From contig NZ_JACDUR010000004.1 of assembly GCF_013761175.1 (NCBI RefSeq), forward strand, positions 868,001 through 932,000: DNA of 64,000 bases. Reading direction: 5' to 3'. This stretch comes from Nonomuraea soli. GTDB lineage: Bacteria > Actinomycetota > Actinomycetes > Streptosporangiales > Streptosporangiaceae. The translations under genes and the position numbers were made by a program. Under the pieces are notes generated by a model that saw nothing but the letters and a program-made list of their open reading frames with translations, had not been told where the DNA came from and did not search any database. Every line of letters begins with the position of its first letter. The first letter of the stretch is position 1. This document shows positions 53,226 to 63,488 of this stretch, piece by piece.

Positions 53226-54832
53226 AACTCCAGCGGCTCGGGAGGCAGCGGGGTGTTGCCCAGGATGAGGTCGGCCGACTTCTCCGCCAGCATCATCACC
53301 GGCGCGTAGATGTTGCCGTTCGTCACGTACGGCATGGCCGAGGCGTCGACCACCCGCAGTCCCTCCAGGCCGTGCACCCGCATGGTCTCCGGGTCGAGCA
53401 CCGACAGCTCGTCCACGCCCATGCGTGCCGTACAGGAGGGGTGCAGGGCGGTCTCGCCGTCACGGCGCACCCAGTCGAGGATCTCCTCGTCGGTCTCCAC
53501 GCCGGGGCCCGGGCTGATCTCGCCGCCGTTGAGATCGGCCCAGGCGGGTTGCGACAGGATGCGCCTGGCGTGGTGGACGGCCTCGATCCACTCGCGGCGG
53601 TCCTGGTCGGTGGAGAGGTAGTTGAAGCGCAGCTCCGGCTTGACGGCGACATCGCCTGACGTGATACGGACCGAACCCCTCGCATCGCTGTACATCGGTC
53701 CGATGTGGAGCTGGTAGCCGTGCCCTCCGGCCGGAGCCGAGCCGTCGTAGCGCACCGCGATCGGCAGGAAGTGGATCATCAGGTTCGGATACGCCACCTC
53801 GTCGTTCGAGCACAGGAAGCCGCCCGCCTCGAAGTGGTTGGTCGCCCCTGGACCCTTGCGCCTGAACAGCCAGTCGGCCCCGATGAAGGGCCGCCGCCAC
53901 ATGGCCAGCGACGGTTGCTGCGAGACCGGCTTGAGGCAGGCGTGCTGCACGTAGACCTCCAGGTGGTCCTGGAGGTTCTCGCCCACGCCGGGCAGGTCGT
54001 GCACCACCCGCACGCCGGCCGCCTCCAGCACCGCGCGTGGTCCCACACCGGAGACCTGGAGCAACTGGGGCGTGTTGATCGCCCCGCCGCACAGGATGAT
54101 CTCCTCGCCGCGGATCACCGACCCGCCGACCTCGACGCCGACCGCCCGCGTGCCCTCGAACACGATGCGCGAGACCATCGCGCGGGTGCGCACGGTGAGG
54201 TTCTTCCTGCCGCGCACGGGGTGCAGGTAGGCGCGGGCGGCGCTGAGCCGTCGCCCCCGGTGCAGGTTGCGGTCGAAGGCGGCGAAGCCTTCCTGGCGGA
54301 AGCCGTTCACGTCGTCGGTCAGTTCGTGCCCCGCCTCGCGCACGGCGGCGAAGAACGCGTCGAACAGCGGGCCCTGCGCGGGCCCGCGCTCCAGCTTGAG
54401 CGGCCCCGACGACCCGCGGAAGGGCGAGTCCGGGTCGGCCAGGCAGTTCTCCATCTTCCTGAAGTACGGCAGGCAGTGGGCGTAGTCCCAGCTCTTCATC
54501 CCGGGATCGGCGGCCCAGCGCTCGTAGTCGAGGGGGTTGCCGCGCTGGAAGATCATGCCGTTGATGCTGCTGGAGCCGCCGAGCACCTTGCCGCGCGCGT
54601 GGTAGACGCGCCGCTCGCCCATGTGCGGCTCGGGCTCGGACTCGTACTTCCAGTCGTAGAAGCGGCTGCCGATCGGGAACATCAGCGCGGCGGGCATGTG
54701 GATGAAGACGTCCCACGGGTAGTCGGGCCGCCCGGCCTCCAGCACCAGGACGCGCGCCGAGGCGCTCAGCCGGTTGGCCAGGGCGCTCCCGGCGGACCCT
54801 CCGCCGACGACGATGTAATCCCACGTGGTCAC
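53207..54832 (-). CDS. GMC family oxidoreductase, choline dehydrogenase-like
   Basis: A 541-residue FAD-dependent GMC enzyme: FAD motif [20 protein letters not shown] signatures [20 protein letters not shown] and [16 protein letters not shown], and the C-terminal active-site region [11 protein letters not shown] ... [25 protein letters not shown]. Closest in appearance to BetA choline dehydrogenase. It overlaps the betaine-binding protein stop (GTGA) and so belongs to the betaine uptake operon, where it could turn choline into betaine aldehyde. No betaine aldehyde dehydrogenase is present here, so choline is likely but not proven. Confidence 0.87.
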   Translation of the reverse strand: MTTWDYIVVGGGSAGSALANRLSASARVLVLEAGRPDYPWDVFIHMPAALMFPIGSRFYDWKYESEPEPHMGERRVYHARGKVLGGSSSINGMIFQRGNPLDYERWAADPGMKSWDYAHCLPYFRKMENCLADPDSPFRGSSGPLKLERGPAQGPLFDAFFAAVREAGHELTDDVNGFRQEGFAAFDRNLHRGRRLSAARAYLHPVRGRKNLTVRTRAMVSRIVFEGTRAVGVEVGGSVIRGEEIILCGGAINTPQLLQVSGVGPRAVLEAAGVRVVHDLPGVGENLQDHLEVYVQHACLKPVSQQPSLAMWRRPFIGADWLFRRKGPGATNHFEAGGFLCSNDEVAYPNLMIHFLPIAVRYDGSAPAGGHGYQLHIGPMYSDARGSVRITSGDVAVKPELRFNYLSTDQDRREWIEAVHHARRILSQPAWADLNGGEISPGPGVETDEEILDWVRRDGETALHPSCTARMGVDELSVLDPETMRVHGLEGLRVVDASAMPYVTNGNIYAPVMMLAEKSADLILGNTPLPPEPLEFYRRSS

Positions 54833-55767
54833 CGGGGCATCCAGTCCTTCCAGACGATCTTGTTTTCCTCGACCCACTTCTTGGCCGCCTGGTCGGCCGT
54901 CATGCCGCCGTTGACGATGTCGCTGGCCACCTTGTTCTGGTGATCGTTGCTCCAGGAGAAGTTGCGCACCAGCTCGTAGGCGCGCCCGCCCTCGCGGGCG
55001 AACTTGGCGCTGACGACCTTGTCGAGCAGGTAGGGCGGGTAGTCGCAGGCGACCTTGACCGCGTCGGCGTCGCAGCCGATGGCGTAGGGCGGCAGCGTCA
55101 CCTTGGCCAGTTTGACCTTGGTGAACAGCCATTGCGGCTCGTAGAAGTACATGAGCAGCGGTGTGCGGTTCTTGGTGGCGTCCTGGGCCGCCTTGATCAG
55201 CGCGTCCTCGCTGCCCGCGTAAACGACCTTGAAATCGAGGCCGAGATTGGTCACCAGGGCCTTGTCGTTGGTGACGAAGCTCGGATCGCCATCAAGCAGC
55301 TGACCGAAATTCCCGGATTTGTTGGTCCGGAATAGAGCGGCGCGCTTTTTGAGGTTCCGCCAATCGGTGATCCCCGGGTATTGCTCCGCCATCCATTGAG
55401 GGACGTACCACCCGATGATCCCTTTGTTGCCGTTCAGTCCGGCCGAAAGTGCGACCCTCTTGTCCTCGATGTAGATCTTCTTGAGATCGTCGTGCCCCCA
55501 GTTCTCGACGATCACATCGGTCTGCCCGTTCTCGAATCCGGGCCACGACTTCTTCTCGTCGGCCACCGGGCGGCGCACCACCTTGTAGCCGAGCTCGTGT
55601 TGCAGCAGGTAGGCCATGACGGCCGCGGTGGCCTCGTAGCCCAGCCAGCCGTGTACGTCGATGCGCACCGTGTAGTCGGCCGCCTCCGCCGTGGTCGGCG
55701 TCTGCTCGGCGCTGCACGCCGCCAGCAGGACGACCGCCAGGGGGACGGCAAGCAGTCTGCGATTCAT
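54829..55767 (-). CDS. glycine betaine/choline-binding lipoprotein (OpuAC type), copy 2
   Basis: A 312-residue lipoprotein, lipobox LLAAC at about residue 18, OpuAC domain with [50 protein letters not shown] and many tryptophans for quaternary-amine binding. Close paralogue of the gene at 55820, 52 bases downstream of it. The bases around 55250-55460 are more AT-rich than the surroundings. The two binding proteins may differ in ligand (betaine versus choline). Confidence 0.92.
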   Translation of the reverse strand: MNRRLLAVPLAVVLLAACSAEQTPTTAEAADYTVRIDVHGWLGYEATAAVMAYLLQHELGYKVVRRPVADEKKSWPGFENGQTDVIVENWGHDDLKKIYIEDKRVALSAGLNGNKGIIGWYVPQWMAEQYPGITDWRNLKKRAALFRTNKSGNFGQLLDGDPSFVTNDKALVTNLGLDFKVVYAGSEDALIKAAQDATKNRTPLLMYFYEPQWLFTKVKLAKVTLPPYAIGCDADAVKVACDYPPYLLDKVVSAKFAREGGRAYELVRNFSWSNDHQNKVASDIVNGGMTADQAAKKWVEENKIVWKDWMPR

Positions 55768-55819
55768 AGGGGAGCTCCATGCCCGGGGCCGGAAGAGGCC
55801 CCGGGCGGTCAGCGGAAGA

Positions 55820-56800
55820 TCACTTGGGGATCCAGGCCTGCCACTTGGTGGCGTTGGCCTCGACCCACTTCTTGGCGGCTTCCTCCGGCGTCATGCCGTC
55901 GTTGATGTCCATGGCGACCTGGTTCTGGTCCGCGTTGGTCCAGCTGAAGTTCTTGACCAGGTCGTAGGCCTTGCCGCCGGTGTCGGCGAACTTCTTGCTC
56001 ACGATCTTGTCGAGGTCCAGCTCGGCGTAGTCGCAGGCGACCTTCTTGGGGTCGGCGTCGCAGCCCTCGGTGTAGGCGGGCAGGTTCACGCGCACCAGCT
56101 CGGTCTTGCTGAACAGCCAGTGCGGGTCCCAGAAGTAGAACAGCAGCGGCTTCTGCTGCTCCTGCGCCTGCTGGGCGCCCTTGATGAGGGCCGCCTCCGA
56201 GCCGCCGGTGACGACCTTGAAGTTCAGCTTGAGGTTCTTGATCAGCGCTTCCTCGTTGCTGACGTAGGACGGGTCGCCGAACAGCAGCGCGCCCTTGCCG
56301 CCGGACTCCGAGGTCTTGAACAGGTCGGCGTACTTGTTGAGGTTCTTCCAGTCGGTGATGTCCGGGTACTTGTCGGCCATCCACTTGGGCACGTACCAGC
56401 CGATGACGCCCTTGTTCCCGGTCGAGCCCGCCTCGACGGCGACGCCGTCCGTCTCGATGTACTTCTTCTTGAGGTCGTCGTGACCCCAGTTCTCGATGAT
56501 GACGTCGACCTGGCCGTTGGCGAAGCCCTCCCAGGCGAGCTGCTCCTTGATCTCGGGCAGCTCCACGGTGTAGCCGAGCTCGTTCTTCATCAGGTAGGCC
56601 ACGACGGCCGCGCTGGCCTCGTAACCCACCCACGGGTTGATGGCGATCTTCACGGTGCCGCCGGCCGACGGCTGCGCGCTGGCACTGGCCGAACCCGAGG
56701 GGGCCGGCGCGGCGCTCGGAGTGTCCTCCACCTTGGCGCCGCCGCACCCCGCGAGGGCGACACCGAGCATGAGGACGCCCGCGAGCAGGCGAATCTTCAT
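55820..56800 (-). CDS. glycine betaine-binding lipoprotein (OpuAC type), copy 1
   Basis: A 326-residue lipoprotein, lipobox LAGC at about residue 19, Ser/Ala/Pro-rich linker, then OpuAC domain [50 protein letters not shown] and FYFWDPHWLFSKTEL. Start ATG 56800 overlaps the permease stop (ATGA). It hands betaine to the double permease. Confidence 0.94.
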   Translation of the reverse strand: MKIRLLAGVLMLGVALAGCGGAKVEDTPSAAPAPSGSASASAQPSAGGTVKIAINPWVGYEASAAVVAYLMKNELGYTVELPEIKEQLAWEGFANGQVDVIIENWGHDDLKKKYIETDGVAVEAGSTGNKGVIGWYVPKWMADKYPDITDWKNLNKYADLFKTSESGGKGALLFGDPSYVSNEEALIKNLKLNFKVVTGGSEAALIKGAQQAQEQQKPLLFYFWDPHWLFSKTELVRVNLPAYTEGCDADPKKVACDYAELDLDKIVSKKFADTGGKAYDLVKNFSWTNADQNQVAMDINDGMTPEEAAKKWVEANATKWQAWIPK

Positions 56801-58695
56801 AGCGATTTCCTTCTCAAGGGGGGAGGGCGCCTGTCGGCGCCCTGCGTGATCCGGTCGAGCATGATTCCGAGCAGCACGATCGCGACACCGGCGGCGAAGC
56901 CCATGCCGAAGTCCGTGCGCTGGGAGAAGCCCGACACGACGTCGTAGCCGAGCGCGCCGCCACCGACCAGCGCGCCCAGCACGACCATGGCGAGTGTCAT
57001 GACGATGCCCTGGTTGGCCGCCAGCAGGATGGCCTTGCGCGCCATCGGCAGCTGCACCTTCCACAACATCTGGCGAGGGGTCGACCCCGCCGACAGCGCC
57101 GCCTCCACCACGGTGGGCGGCACGTTACGAATGCCCTCCTCGACCAGGCGCACCACCGGCGGCACGGCGTAGATCACCGAGGCGAAGATCGCGGTGAACC
57201 TGGTCGCGCCGAACAGCGCCAGCGCGGGCAGCAGGTAGACGAAGGCGGGCAGCGTCTGCGCGGCGTCGAGAAGTGGCCGCTGGAAGGCCGAGAACCGGGC
57301 GGAGCGGGCGCCCAGGATGCCGAGCGAGACGCCGATGGCCAGGGTGGCGGCCACCGCCACGATCACCATGGCCAGGGTGACCATGCTGTGCTCCCACAGG
57401 GCCAGCAGCACGATCGCCGCGACGCACACGGCCACCGTCACCGCCGGCCGTACGCCGCCGATCCGCCACGCGAGGGCCAGCAGCGCCAGTGCCACCAGCC
57501 ACCACGGGGCCGAGGTCAGCACCCCTTCCAGCGGGTTGAGCAGGAAGAGGCTGACGGCTTCCTTGATCGCGTCGGTGACCTCGAACCACGAACGCTCGGC
57601 CCAGCGCACTGCCTCGTTGACCGGCTGCGCCGTACGCAGCACCCACGGCCACTCGGCGGGCAGCACGAAGGTCAGGCCGGCCCCGGCCAGGCCGGCCGCC
57701 ACGGCGTACGGCACCCGCGAGGGCCGGAAGCGTTGCCGCGAGGCGGCCATGGTGGTGCGGTCGAGGGCGATGCCGATCAGCACGATGGCCAGGCCCGCGG
57801 GCAGCATGAGCCCGACGTTCTCGCGCGACAGGCCCTTGATGATGTCGGAGCCGAGGCCGGGGGAGTTGATCAGGTTGGCGATGACGACCATCGACAGCGC
57901 CATCATGATCGTCTGGTTGATCGCCAGCCCCATCGTCGAGCGCGCCAGCGGCAGGTAGACCTTGGTGAGGGTCTGCCGTGGCGTGGCGCCCAGCGACGCC
58001 GAGGCCTCCACGGCGGTGGGGGAGACCTGCTCGATGGCCAGCGCGGTGATGCGGATCGCGGGCGGGATGGAATAGATCATCGTGGCCGCCACCCCCGCCG
58101 GTGCGCCGATCTGGAAGAACAGCACCATCGGCGCGAGGTAGGCGAAGGTCGGCATGATCTGCATGAAGTCGAGCACCGGGCCGAGCGCCCTGCGCAGGCG
58201 CGGTGAACGTCCCGCCCACACGCCGAGCGGCAACCCGATCGCCAGCGACAGCAGCACCGACGCGCCCACCAGGGCGAGGGTGTCGACGGTGAGGGTCCAC
58301 ACGCCCAGCACGCCGCAGGCGGCCAGGCTCGCCATCGCCAGCAGGCCGGTCCTCCAGCCGCCGGCCAGCCAGCCGAGGGCGCCCATGACGCCGATGAGGC
58401 CGGGCCAGCCCAGGCCGTGCAGCGAAGTCTGGAGCAGGGCGAACAGGCCGCCGATGAAGAGCCGGACATAGTTGACGAAGTAGAGGAAGAGCGGGCTGTC
58501 GTTCTTGTGCGCGTCGACCCACTCGCGCAGCTCGGTGATCGCGGTGAACTGGGGCGCGTCGTCGTCGTGGGGCAGCGTTCCCGAGCCGCGCAGCAGCAGG
58601 TAGGCCAGGACGAGGACGAGCGTGAACGCGGCGGGCGCCGCCCAGCGCGGTAAGCGGAAGGCGGGCGGCGGTGCGAGGCCGGGCTCAGCGGCCAT
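56797..58695 (-). CDS. glycine betaine ABC transporter double permease (ProW-ProW fusion)
   Basis: A 632-residue protein carrying two complete ProW/OpuAB-type permease domains in one chain. Each has an EAA loop: AVEASASLGATPRQTLTKVYLP near residue 240 and VVEAALSAGSTPRQMLWKVQLP near residue 550, each followed by GLGSDIIKGLSRENVG or ALGYDVVSGFSQRTDFG. Usual importers use two copies of a single-domain permease; here duplication and fusion replace that. About twelve or more transmembrane segments. Follows the ATPase by 45 bases. Confidence 0.93.
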   Translation of the reverse strand: MAAEPGLAPPPAFRLPRWAAPAAFTLVLVLAYLLLRGSGTLPHDDDAPQFTAITELREWVDAHKNDSPLFLYFVNYVRLFIGGLFALLQTSLHGLGWPGLIGVMGALGWLAGGWRTGLLAMASLAACGVLGVWTLTVDTLALVGASVLLSLAIGLPLGVWAGRSPRLRRALGPVLDFMQIMPTFAYLAPMVLFFQIGAPAGVAATMIYSIPPAIRITALAIEQVSPTAVEASASLGATPRQTLTKVYLPLARSTMGLAINQTIMMALSMVVIANLINSPGLGSDIIKGLSRENVGLMLPAGLAIVLIGIALDRTTMAASRQRFRPSRVPYAVAAGLAGAGLTFVLPAEWPWVLRTAQPVNEAVRWAERSWFEVTDAIKEAVSLFLLNPLEGVLTSAPWWLVALALLALAWRIGGVRPAVTVAVCVAAIVLLALWEHSMVTLAMVIVAVAATLAIGVSLGILGARSARFSAFQRPLLDAAQTLPAFVYLLPALALFGATRFTAIFASVIYAVPPVVRLVEEGIRNVPPTVVEAALSAGSTPRQMLWKVQLPMARKAILLAANQGIVMTLAMVVLGALVGGGALGYDVVSGFSQRTDFGMGFAAGVAIVLLGIMLDRITQGADRRPPPLRRKSL

Positions 58696-58740
58696 GACAC
58701 CTCCACCGCGTGGAGCTCCGGCGTGCGCGAGGCCGGGCGC

Positions 58741-59787
58741 TCATGCCGTCACCGGCTGACGGGGCGCCATGGCGGCCAGGATGTCGACCCGGTCGACCAC
58801 GCCCACGAGCCGCTCGCCGTCGGTCACCCTGATGGGCAGCGCGGTGGCGGTGGCGACCTGCACGGCGTCCTTGATGAGGGTCGAGGCGGGTAACGGCGGA
58901 CCCTCCATCGAGTCGTGCTCGTCGGGCTCGCGGCAGATCCAGCGCAGCGAGAGCACGTCGCTGCGCGGTACGTCGCGCACGAAGTCGGCCACGTAGTCGT
59001 CGGCGGGCGCGCCCACGAGCTCCTCCGGCGTGCCGAGCTGGACGATCGAGCCGTCGCGCATGATCGCGATGCGCTCGCCCAGCTTCAGCGCCTCGGCCAG
59101 GTCGTGGGTGATGAAGACCATGGTCTTGCCCACCTCGCGGTGCAGCCGGATGATCTCGGCCTGCATGTCGCGGCGGATGAGCGGGTCGAGCGCGCTGAAC
59201 GGCTCGTCGAAGAGCATCACCTGCGGCTCGACCGCCAGCGCCCTGGCCAGGCCGACCCGCTGCTGCATGCCGCCGGAGAGCTGGTCCGGGTAGGAGCCGG
59301 CATGTCCGTCGAGGCCGACCAGGGTGAGGATCTCGCGCGCACGCGCGTGCCGTGCGGCCTTGGCGACGCCCTGCACCTCCAGCCCGTAGGCGACGTTGTC
59401 GATGACGCGGCGGTGGGGGAGCAGGCCGAAGTGCTGGAAGACCATGCTGACCCGGTGCCGGCGCAGCTCGCGCAGGCCGGCGGGGGTGGCGCGCAGGACG
59501 TCGTCGCCGCCGATGGCGATCTCGCCCGCGGTCGGTTCGATGAGCCGGGTCAGGCAGCGGACGAGCGTGGACTTGCCGCTGCCCGACAGGCCCATGACGA
59601 CGAACACCTCGCCGGGCCGTACCTCGAAGCTCACGTCGCGGACGGCGGCGGTGCAGCCGGTCCTCTCGCGGAGGGCGGCGGGTTCCAGGAGGCGGTCATC
59701 GCTCGTCAGGACACGTTCGGCCTTCGGGCCGAAGATCTTCCACAGTCCCTTGACCTCGATGCCAGCACTTTCTGGACCAATCCGCAC
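58741..59787 (-). CDS. glycine betaine ABC transporter ATPase (ProV type) with CBS tail
   Basis: A 348-residue ProV/OpuAA-type ATPase: Walker [24 protein letters not shown], signature [16 protein letters not shown], Walker [14 protein letters not shown], and [10 protein letters not shown]. About 75 C-terminal residues ([34 protein letters not shown], read in parts) form a short CBS-like region, used in this family to sense ionic strength or c-di-AMP. GTG 59787 with GGAGGG upstream. First gene of the osmoprotectant operon. Confidence 0.94.
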   Translation of the reverse strand: MRIGPESAGIEVKGLWKIFGPKAERVLTSDDRLLEPAALRERTGCTAAVRDVSFEVRPGEVFVVMGLSGSGKSTLVRCLTRLIEPTAGEIAIGGDDVLRATPAGLRELRRHRVSMVFQHFGLLPHRRVIDNVAYGLEVQGVAKAARHARAREILTLVGLDGHAGSYPDQLSGGMQQRVGLARALAVEPQVMLFDEPFSALDPLIRRDMQAEIIRLHREVGKTMVFITHDLAEALKLGERIAIMRDGSIVQLGTPEELVGAPADDYVADFVRDVPRSDVLSLRWICREPDEHDSMEGPPLPASTLIKDAVQVATATALPIRVTDGERLVGVVDRVDILAAMAPRQPVTA

Positions 59788-60059
59788 AATTCCCTCCAGA
59801 AGGTCGCAGCATGCTGGGGCACAACATATGACCTGAATAGAGGCTTCCTCAACGTCGTGACCTGCTGGAGCCCTGACTGTTACGTAATGGAACGCGCCAA
59901 TCGCCCATGGTCGGACAGTAAACGTATTAAGTGAATAAGAGGGACGGAAGTGGGGGCTCCAGCTTTCTTCTCGCCTGCCCCATAGCTCGACTTTTGTCGC
60001 GTAATGTGTGCTTGGCCGAGCTGGTAGTGATTGTTGAATATTCTCCCAAGGACATTGAG
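59788..60059. other. divergent intergenic region, betaine operon / conservon 2
   Basis: 272 bases without a gene, clearly AT-richer than the coding DNA. It holds a perfect TTACGTAA palindrome at 59880-59887 as a candidate operator. For cvnA2, AAGGA at 60048-60052 lies seven bases before ATG 60060. A frame open from 59931 lacks a good start and I do not count it as coding. No clear -35/-10 pair could be assigned. Confidence 0.5.
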
Positions 60060-62702
60060 ATGGGTGACAGACGGCCTCGAGCGAGGGATGTCGGTGGATG
60101 GCGCTTACGCAACTGGCGGGTGCGAGCCCGCCTGGTGGCCCTCATCCTGGTTCCGACAGCGGCGGCCGTCCTGCTGGGCGGCGTGCAACTCCTCAGCTCC
60201 AGCAGCGCTGCGGCTGACTACGCGAGGACCAGCAGGCTGGCCCAGCTGTCGTCGCAGACGGGACTGCTGGTCCACCGGCTCGCCGAGGAACGCGCCCGGG
60301 TGGCCTGGTTCATCGCGCTGGGCCGCCCCTCCGGCTCCCGCGAGGCCGTCGAGCGGCAGCGGAGTGAGACCGACGCGGCCGTCCTCGACGTGCGCGACGC
60401 CATCGCCGAGCTCGGCGGCGACGTCACGGGCCGCACCGCCGACGAGGTCGAGGCCATGACGGCCCGCCTCGACGACCTGACGGGACTGCGCCGCCAGGCC
60501 TTCGACGGCGATCTGCTGCCCGCCGCCGCGATCGACTCCTACGGCACGATCGTCAAGGACCTGCTCACCATCCACGACGAGGTCAGCAAGGGCGCCACCG
60601 ACGACGCGCTGTTCCGTCAGACCCGCGTGCTGCACTCCCTGGCCCTGGCCAAGGAGAGCTTCTCGATCCAGCAGGCGCTGATCACCACCGCCGTGGTCGC
60701 GGGCAGGATCGACGACGACCAGCTCAAGCGCCTGCTCGGCGAGCTGGCCACCGAGCAGAACGAGCGCAGGGCCTTCGCCGCCGAGGCGACCGCCGACGAG
60801 CGCCGCGTGTTCGACGAGAAGGTCAGCACGCGCGCCGCCGACCAGGCGCTGTTCCTGCGCGAGCTGGTGCTCACGCGGGCCACCGCCGGCGTCCCGCTCG
60901 ACGACCTCGACCTGACCCAGAACGACGACCCGCGCCAGTGGTTCGAAGCAAGCAAGGTGATCGTCGACTCCCTGCGCGAGGTCGAGACCGCCCACGCGGC
61001 CGGGATCGTCCTGCGCAGCGAGCAGCTCAGCTCCACGGAACGCGGGCGCGCCATGGTCGTGGCCGTCGCCGTGCTCGCCCTCCTCGTCGCGGTCCTGCTG
61101 ATCACCACCGGGGTGGCGCGCTCGCTCGTGCGCCCGCTGCGCCGCCTGCGCCGCGACGCCCTGGAGGTCGCCGGGCGCCGCCTGCCGGACTTCGTCCAGC
61201 GGCTGCGCGAGGGCGCCGCCTTCGACCCGGCCATGCTGCCCGCGGGCGGCCACTACGCCCAGGACGAGGTCGGCGAGGTCGCGCGGGCCTTCGACGAGGT
61301 GCACAGGGAGGCCGTACGGCTGGCGGGCGAGGAGGCGCGCCTGCGCTCCAACGTCAACGCCATGTTCGTCAACCTCTCCCGGCGCTCCCAGACCCTGGTC
61401 GAGCGCCAGCTCACCCTCATCGAGCGGCTGGAGCGCGGCGAGCGCGACGACACCCGTCTGGGCGACCTGTTCAAGCTCGACCACCTGGCCACCCGCATGC
61501 GCCGCAACAGCGAGAACCTCCTGGTCCTGGCCGGGCAGGAGACCTCGCGCAAGTGGAGCGAACCCGTCGAGCTGCTCGACGTCGTGCGCGCCGCTCTGGG
61601 TGAGGTCGACGGCTACGACCGGGTCAGCGTGCAGATCCAGTCGGACGTGGCGATCGCCGGTCAGGCGGTCAACGACGTGGTGCACCTGCTGGCCGAGCTG
61701 ATCGAGAACGCCGTCTCCTTCTCCCGGCACGACAGCCGGGTCAGCGTCACCAGCAACCGCGTCGACGGCGGCTCGCTCATGCTCTCGGTCACCGACCACG
61801 GCATCGGCATGAGCGCGGAGGAGCTCGCCCAGGCCAACTGGCGGCTGGCCAACCCGCCCGTCGTGGACGTCTCCATCGCCCGGCGCATGGGTCTGTTCGT
61901 GGTCGGCCGGCTGGCGCTGCGCCACCAGATCCGGGTCCAGCTGCGCCAGCAGGACGTGGGCGGCCTGGCGGCGATGGTGCTGCTGCCCGATCGCATGCTC
62001 ACCGAGGTGTCGGCGCACGTGCCGCCCGCGCCGCCGATCAGCATGCTGCCGCCCGACCCCTTCGGCCGCGGGCATCCGTCCTTCGACCACGGGCACCCGT
62101 CCTTCGACCGCGGCCAGCCGTCCTTCGGCCACGGCCATCCCTCCTTCGACCCGATGCCTACGGTCGACACCCTCGACAGGGTCGAGTCGGCGGCCTCCTG
62201 GTTCACCAAGACGCCGAGCCCGAGCGACTACTCGCTGGCCGAGATGACCGGGCCGCTGGAGCGCGTGGAGACCGGCGCCGCCGCCGCGACGCCCGAGCTG
62301 CCCGAGGTCGTCGACGTACCGGTGATCTCCCAGGCCCAGGCGCTGTCGATGGAGCCGCCACCCACGGCTCAGGAGGAGCCTCCCAGCAGCTGGTTCGTCA
62401 AGTCCGGCCGCCCGAGCGAGCCGCAGCCCCAGGACGGCTGGCGCACGCCGGAGCCCGGTGGCGCGATGCGCACGGCCGAGGTCGCCAGTCAGCCGCTCCT
62501 GGGAGGAACCACGTCCGCGGGCTTGCCGAGACGCACACCGAAGGCGAATCTGGTTCCGGGAACCGCCGCGCCGGAGCCGGCCTCCCGGCCGTCCGCCGGG
62601 CCCGTCCCGCCCGTCTCGCCCGACGAGCTGCGTGACCGGTTCTCCAACTTCCAGCAGGGCGTCAGGAAAGGCCGTGCGGAGATTGAGGAGGAGCCCCAAT
62701 GA
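60060..62702 (+). CDS. cvnA: conservon sensor kinase-like protein CvnA (copy 2)
   Basis: An 880-residue paralogue of the protein at 42836: transmembrane helix after [18 protein letters not shown], extracellular NIT-type helical domain, second helix ([25 protein letters not shown]), [24 protein letters not shown], and HATPase ([41 protein letters not shown]). The tail is shorter, with HPSFDHG repeats and the same conserved end ([31 protein letters not shown]). Start ATG 60060 chosen from the AAGGA ribosome site. The extracellular domain is the most diverged part, so the stimulus probably differs. Confidence 0.93.
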   Translation: MGDRRPRARDVGGWRLRNWRVRARLVALILVPTAAAVLLGGVQLLSSSSAAADYARTSRLAQLSSQTGLLVHRLAEERARVAWFIALGRPSGSREAVERQRSETDAAVLDVRDAIAELGGDVTGRTADEVEAMTARLDDLTGLRRQAFDGDLLPAAAIDSYGTIVKDLLTIHDEVSKGATDDALFRQTRVLHSLALAKESFSIQQALITTAVVAGRIDDDQLKRLLGELATEQNERRAFAAEATADERRVFDEKVSTRAADQALFLRELVLTRATAGVPLDDLDLTQNDDPRQWFEASKVIVDSLREVETAHAAGIVLRSEQLSSTERGRAMVVAVAVLALLVAVLLITTGVARSLVRPLRRLRRDALEVAGRRLPDFVQRLREGAAFDPAMLPAGGHYAQDEVGEVARAFDEVHREAVRLAGEEARLRSNVNAMFVNLSRRSQTLVERQLTLIERLERGERDDTRLGDLFKLDHLATRMRRNSENLLVLAGQETSRKWSEPVELLDVVRAALGEVDGYDRVSVQIQSDVAIAGQAVNDVVHLLAELIENAVSFSRHDSRVSVTSNRVDGGSLMLSVTDHGIGMSAEELAQANWRLANPPVVDVSIARRMGLFVVGRLALRHQIRVQLRQQDVGGLAAMVLLPDRMLTEVSAHVPPAPPISMLPPDPFGRGHPSFDHGHPSFDRGQPSFGHGHPSFDPMPTVDTLDRVESAASWFTKTPSPSDYSLAEMTGPLERVETGAAAATPELPEVVDVPVISQAQALSMEPPPTAQEEPPSSWFVKSGRPSEPQPQDGWRTPEPGGAMRTAEVASQPLLGGTTSAGLPRRTPKANLVPGTAAPEPASRPSAGPVPPVSPDELRDRFSNFQQGVRKGRAEIEEEPQ
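62074..62151 (+). repeat. 21-bp repeats encoding HPSFDHG in cvnA2 tail
   Basis: Nearly four 21-bp units encoding HPSF(D/G)-(H/R)-G, at 62074, 62095, 62116 and 62137. Same PSF core as the unrelated-length repeat in cvnA1. Confidence 0.85.
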
Positions 62703-63121
62703 GAGAGATGAGCCAGGCTGCCCGCGATGTGAACTGGCTGGTGACGGGATTCGTCGATGACGTGCCCGGCGTGGCGCACGCCGTGGTGGTCTCCTCCGAC
62801 GGCTTGCCGATGGCCTTCTCCCGCGGATTTCCCAAGGACCGGGCCGACCAGCTGGCGGCGATCGCCGCGGGATTGATCAGTCTGACCCAGGGCGCCGCGC
62901 GGGTCTTCGAAGGCGGCCCGGTCAACCAGACCCTGGTGGAGATGCAGCGTGGCCTGCTGCTGGTCATGTCGATCAGCGACGGATCCTGCCTGGCGGTGCT
63001 GGCCGCGCCCGACTGCGACATGGGCCTGGTGGCCTACCAGATGACCGTGCTGGTGGAGCGGGCGGGACAGGTGCTCACCCCGGCTGTGCGGGCGGAACTG
63101 TCGGCCTCGCGCCCTTGGTGA
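62699..63121 (+). CDS. cvnB: Roadblock/LC7 domain protein CvnB (copy 2)
   Basis: A 140-residue Roadblock/LC7 protein (VNWLVTGFVDDVPGVAHAVVVSSDGLPMAFS, DRADQLAAIAAGLISL, CDMGLVAYQMTVLVERAGQ). ATG 62699 overlaps the cvnA2 stop (ATGA) and has GGAGGAG upstream; ATG 62708 is an alternative. Paralogue of the gene at 45966. Confidence 0.95.
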   Translation: MREMSQAARDVNWLVTGFVDDVPGVAHAVVVSSDGLPMAFSRGFPKDRADQLAAIAAGLISLTQGAARVFEGGPVNQTLVEMQRGLLLVMSISDGSCLAVLAAPDCDMGLVAYQMTVLVERAGQVLTPAVRAELSASRPW

Positions 63122-63134
63122 TGGGAGGAGGCCG

Positions 63135-63488
63135 ATGACCTCGTGGAATGAGGAACGCAGCTCGCTGGTGCGCATGTACGCCGTCACCGGCGGGCGCACC
63201 ACGCCGCGGACCAACCTGGCCATGGAGGCCCTCGTCTCCTCGGCCACGTCGGCCCAGCTCGGCCCCACCTACTCGCGCGAGTATCGTGCGATCAGCGAGT
63301 TGTGCCGCCAGGTGCGCTCGGTGGCCGAGGTCTCGGCGCTGCTGGCCGTCCCGATCGGGGTGGCCAGGGTGCTGATCGCCGACATGGAGGCCGAGGGGCT
63401 GGTGCGGATCTACCAGCCGCAGCTGGAGGCCGGAGCGCCGCAGCTGAACCTGCTGGAAAGGGTGCTCAGTGGACTACGCAGGCTCTAG
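63135..63488 (+). CDS. cvnC: DUF742 protein CvnC (copy 2)
   Basis: A 117-residue DUF742 protein (VRMYAVTGGRTTPRTNLAMEALVS, VRSVAEVSALLAVPIGVARVLIADMEAEGLVRIYQPQLE read in parts). GGAGGAGG precedes ATG 63135. It overlaps cvnD2 by 20 bases, exactly as in conservon 1. Confidence 0.94.
   Translation: MTSWNEERSSLVRMYAVTGGRTTPRTNLAMEALVSSATSAQLGPTYSREYRAISELCRQVRSVAEVSALLAVPIGVARVLIADMEAEGLVRIYQPQLEAGAPQLNLLERVLSGLRRL

Noticed and set aside
59931-60059. 43-codon N-terminal extension of CvnA2
   Set aside because: No ribosome site at the GTG, composition unlike the sensor family N terminus, and ATG 60060 has AAGGA at ideal spacing.
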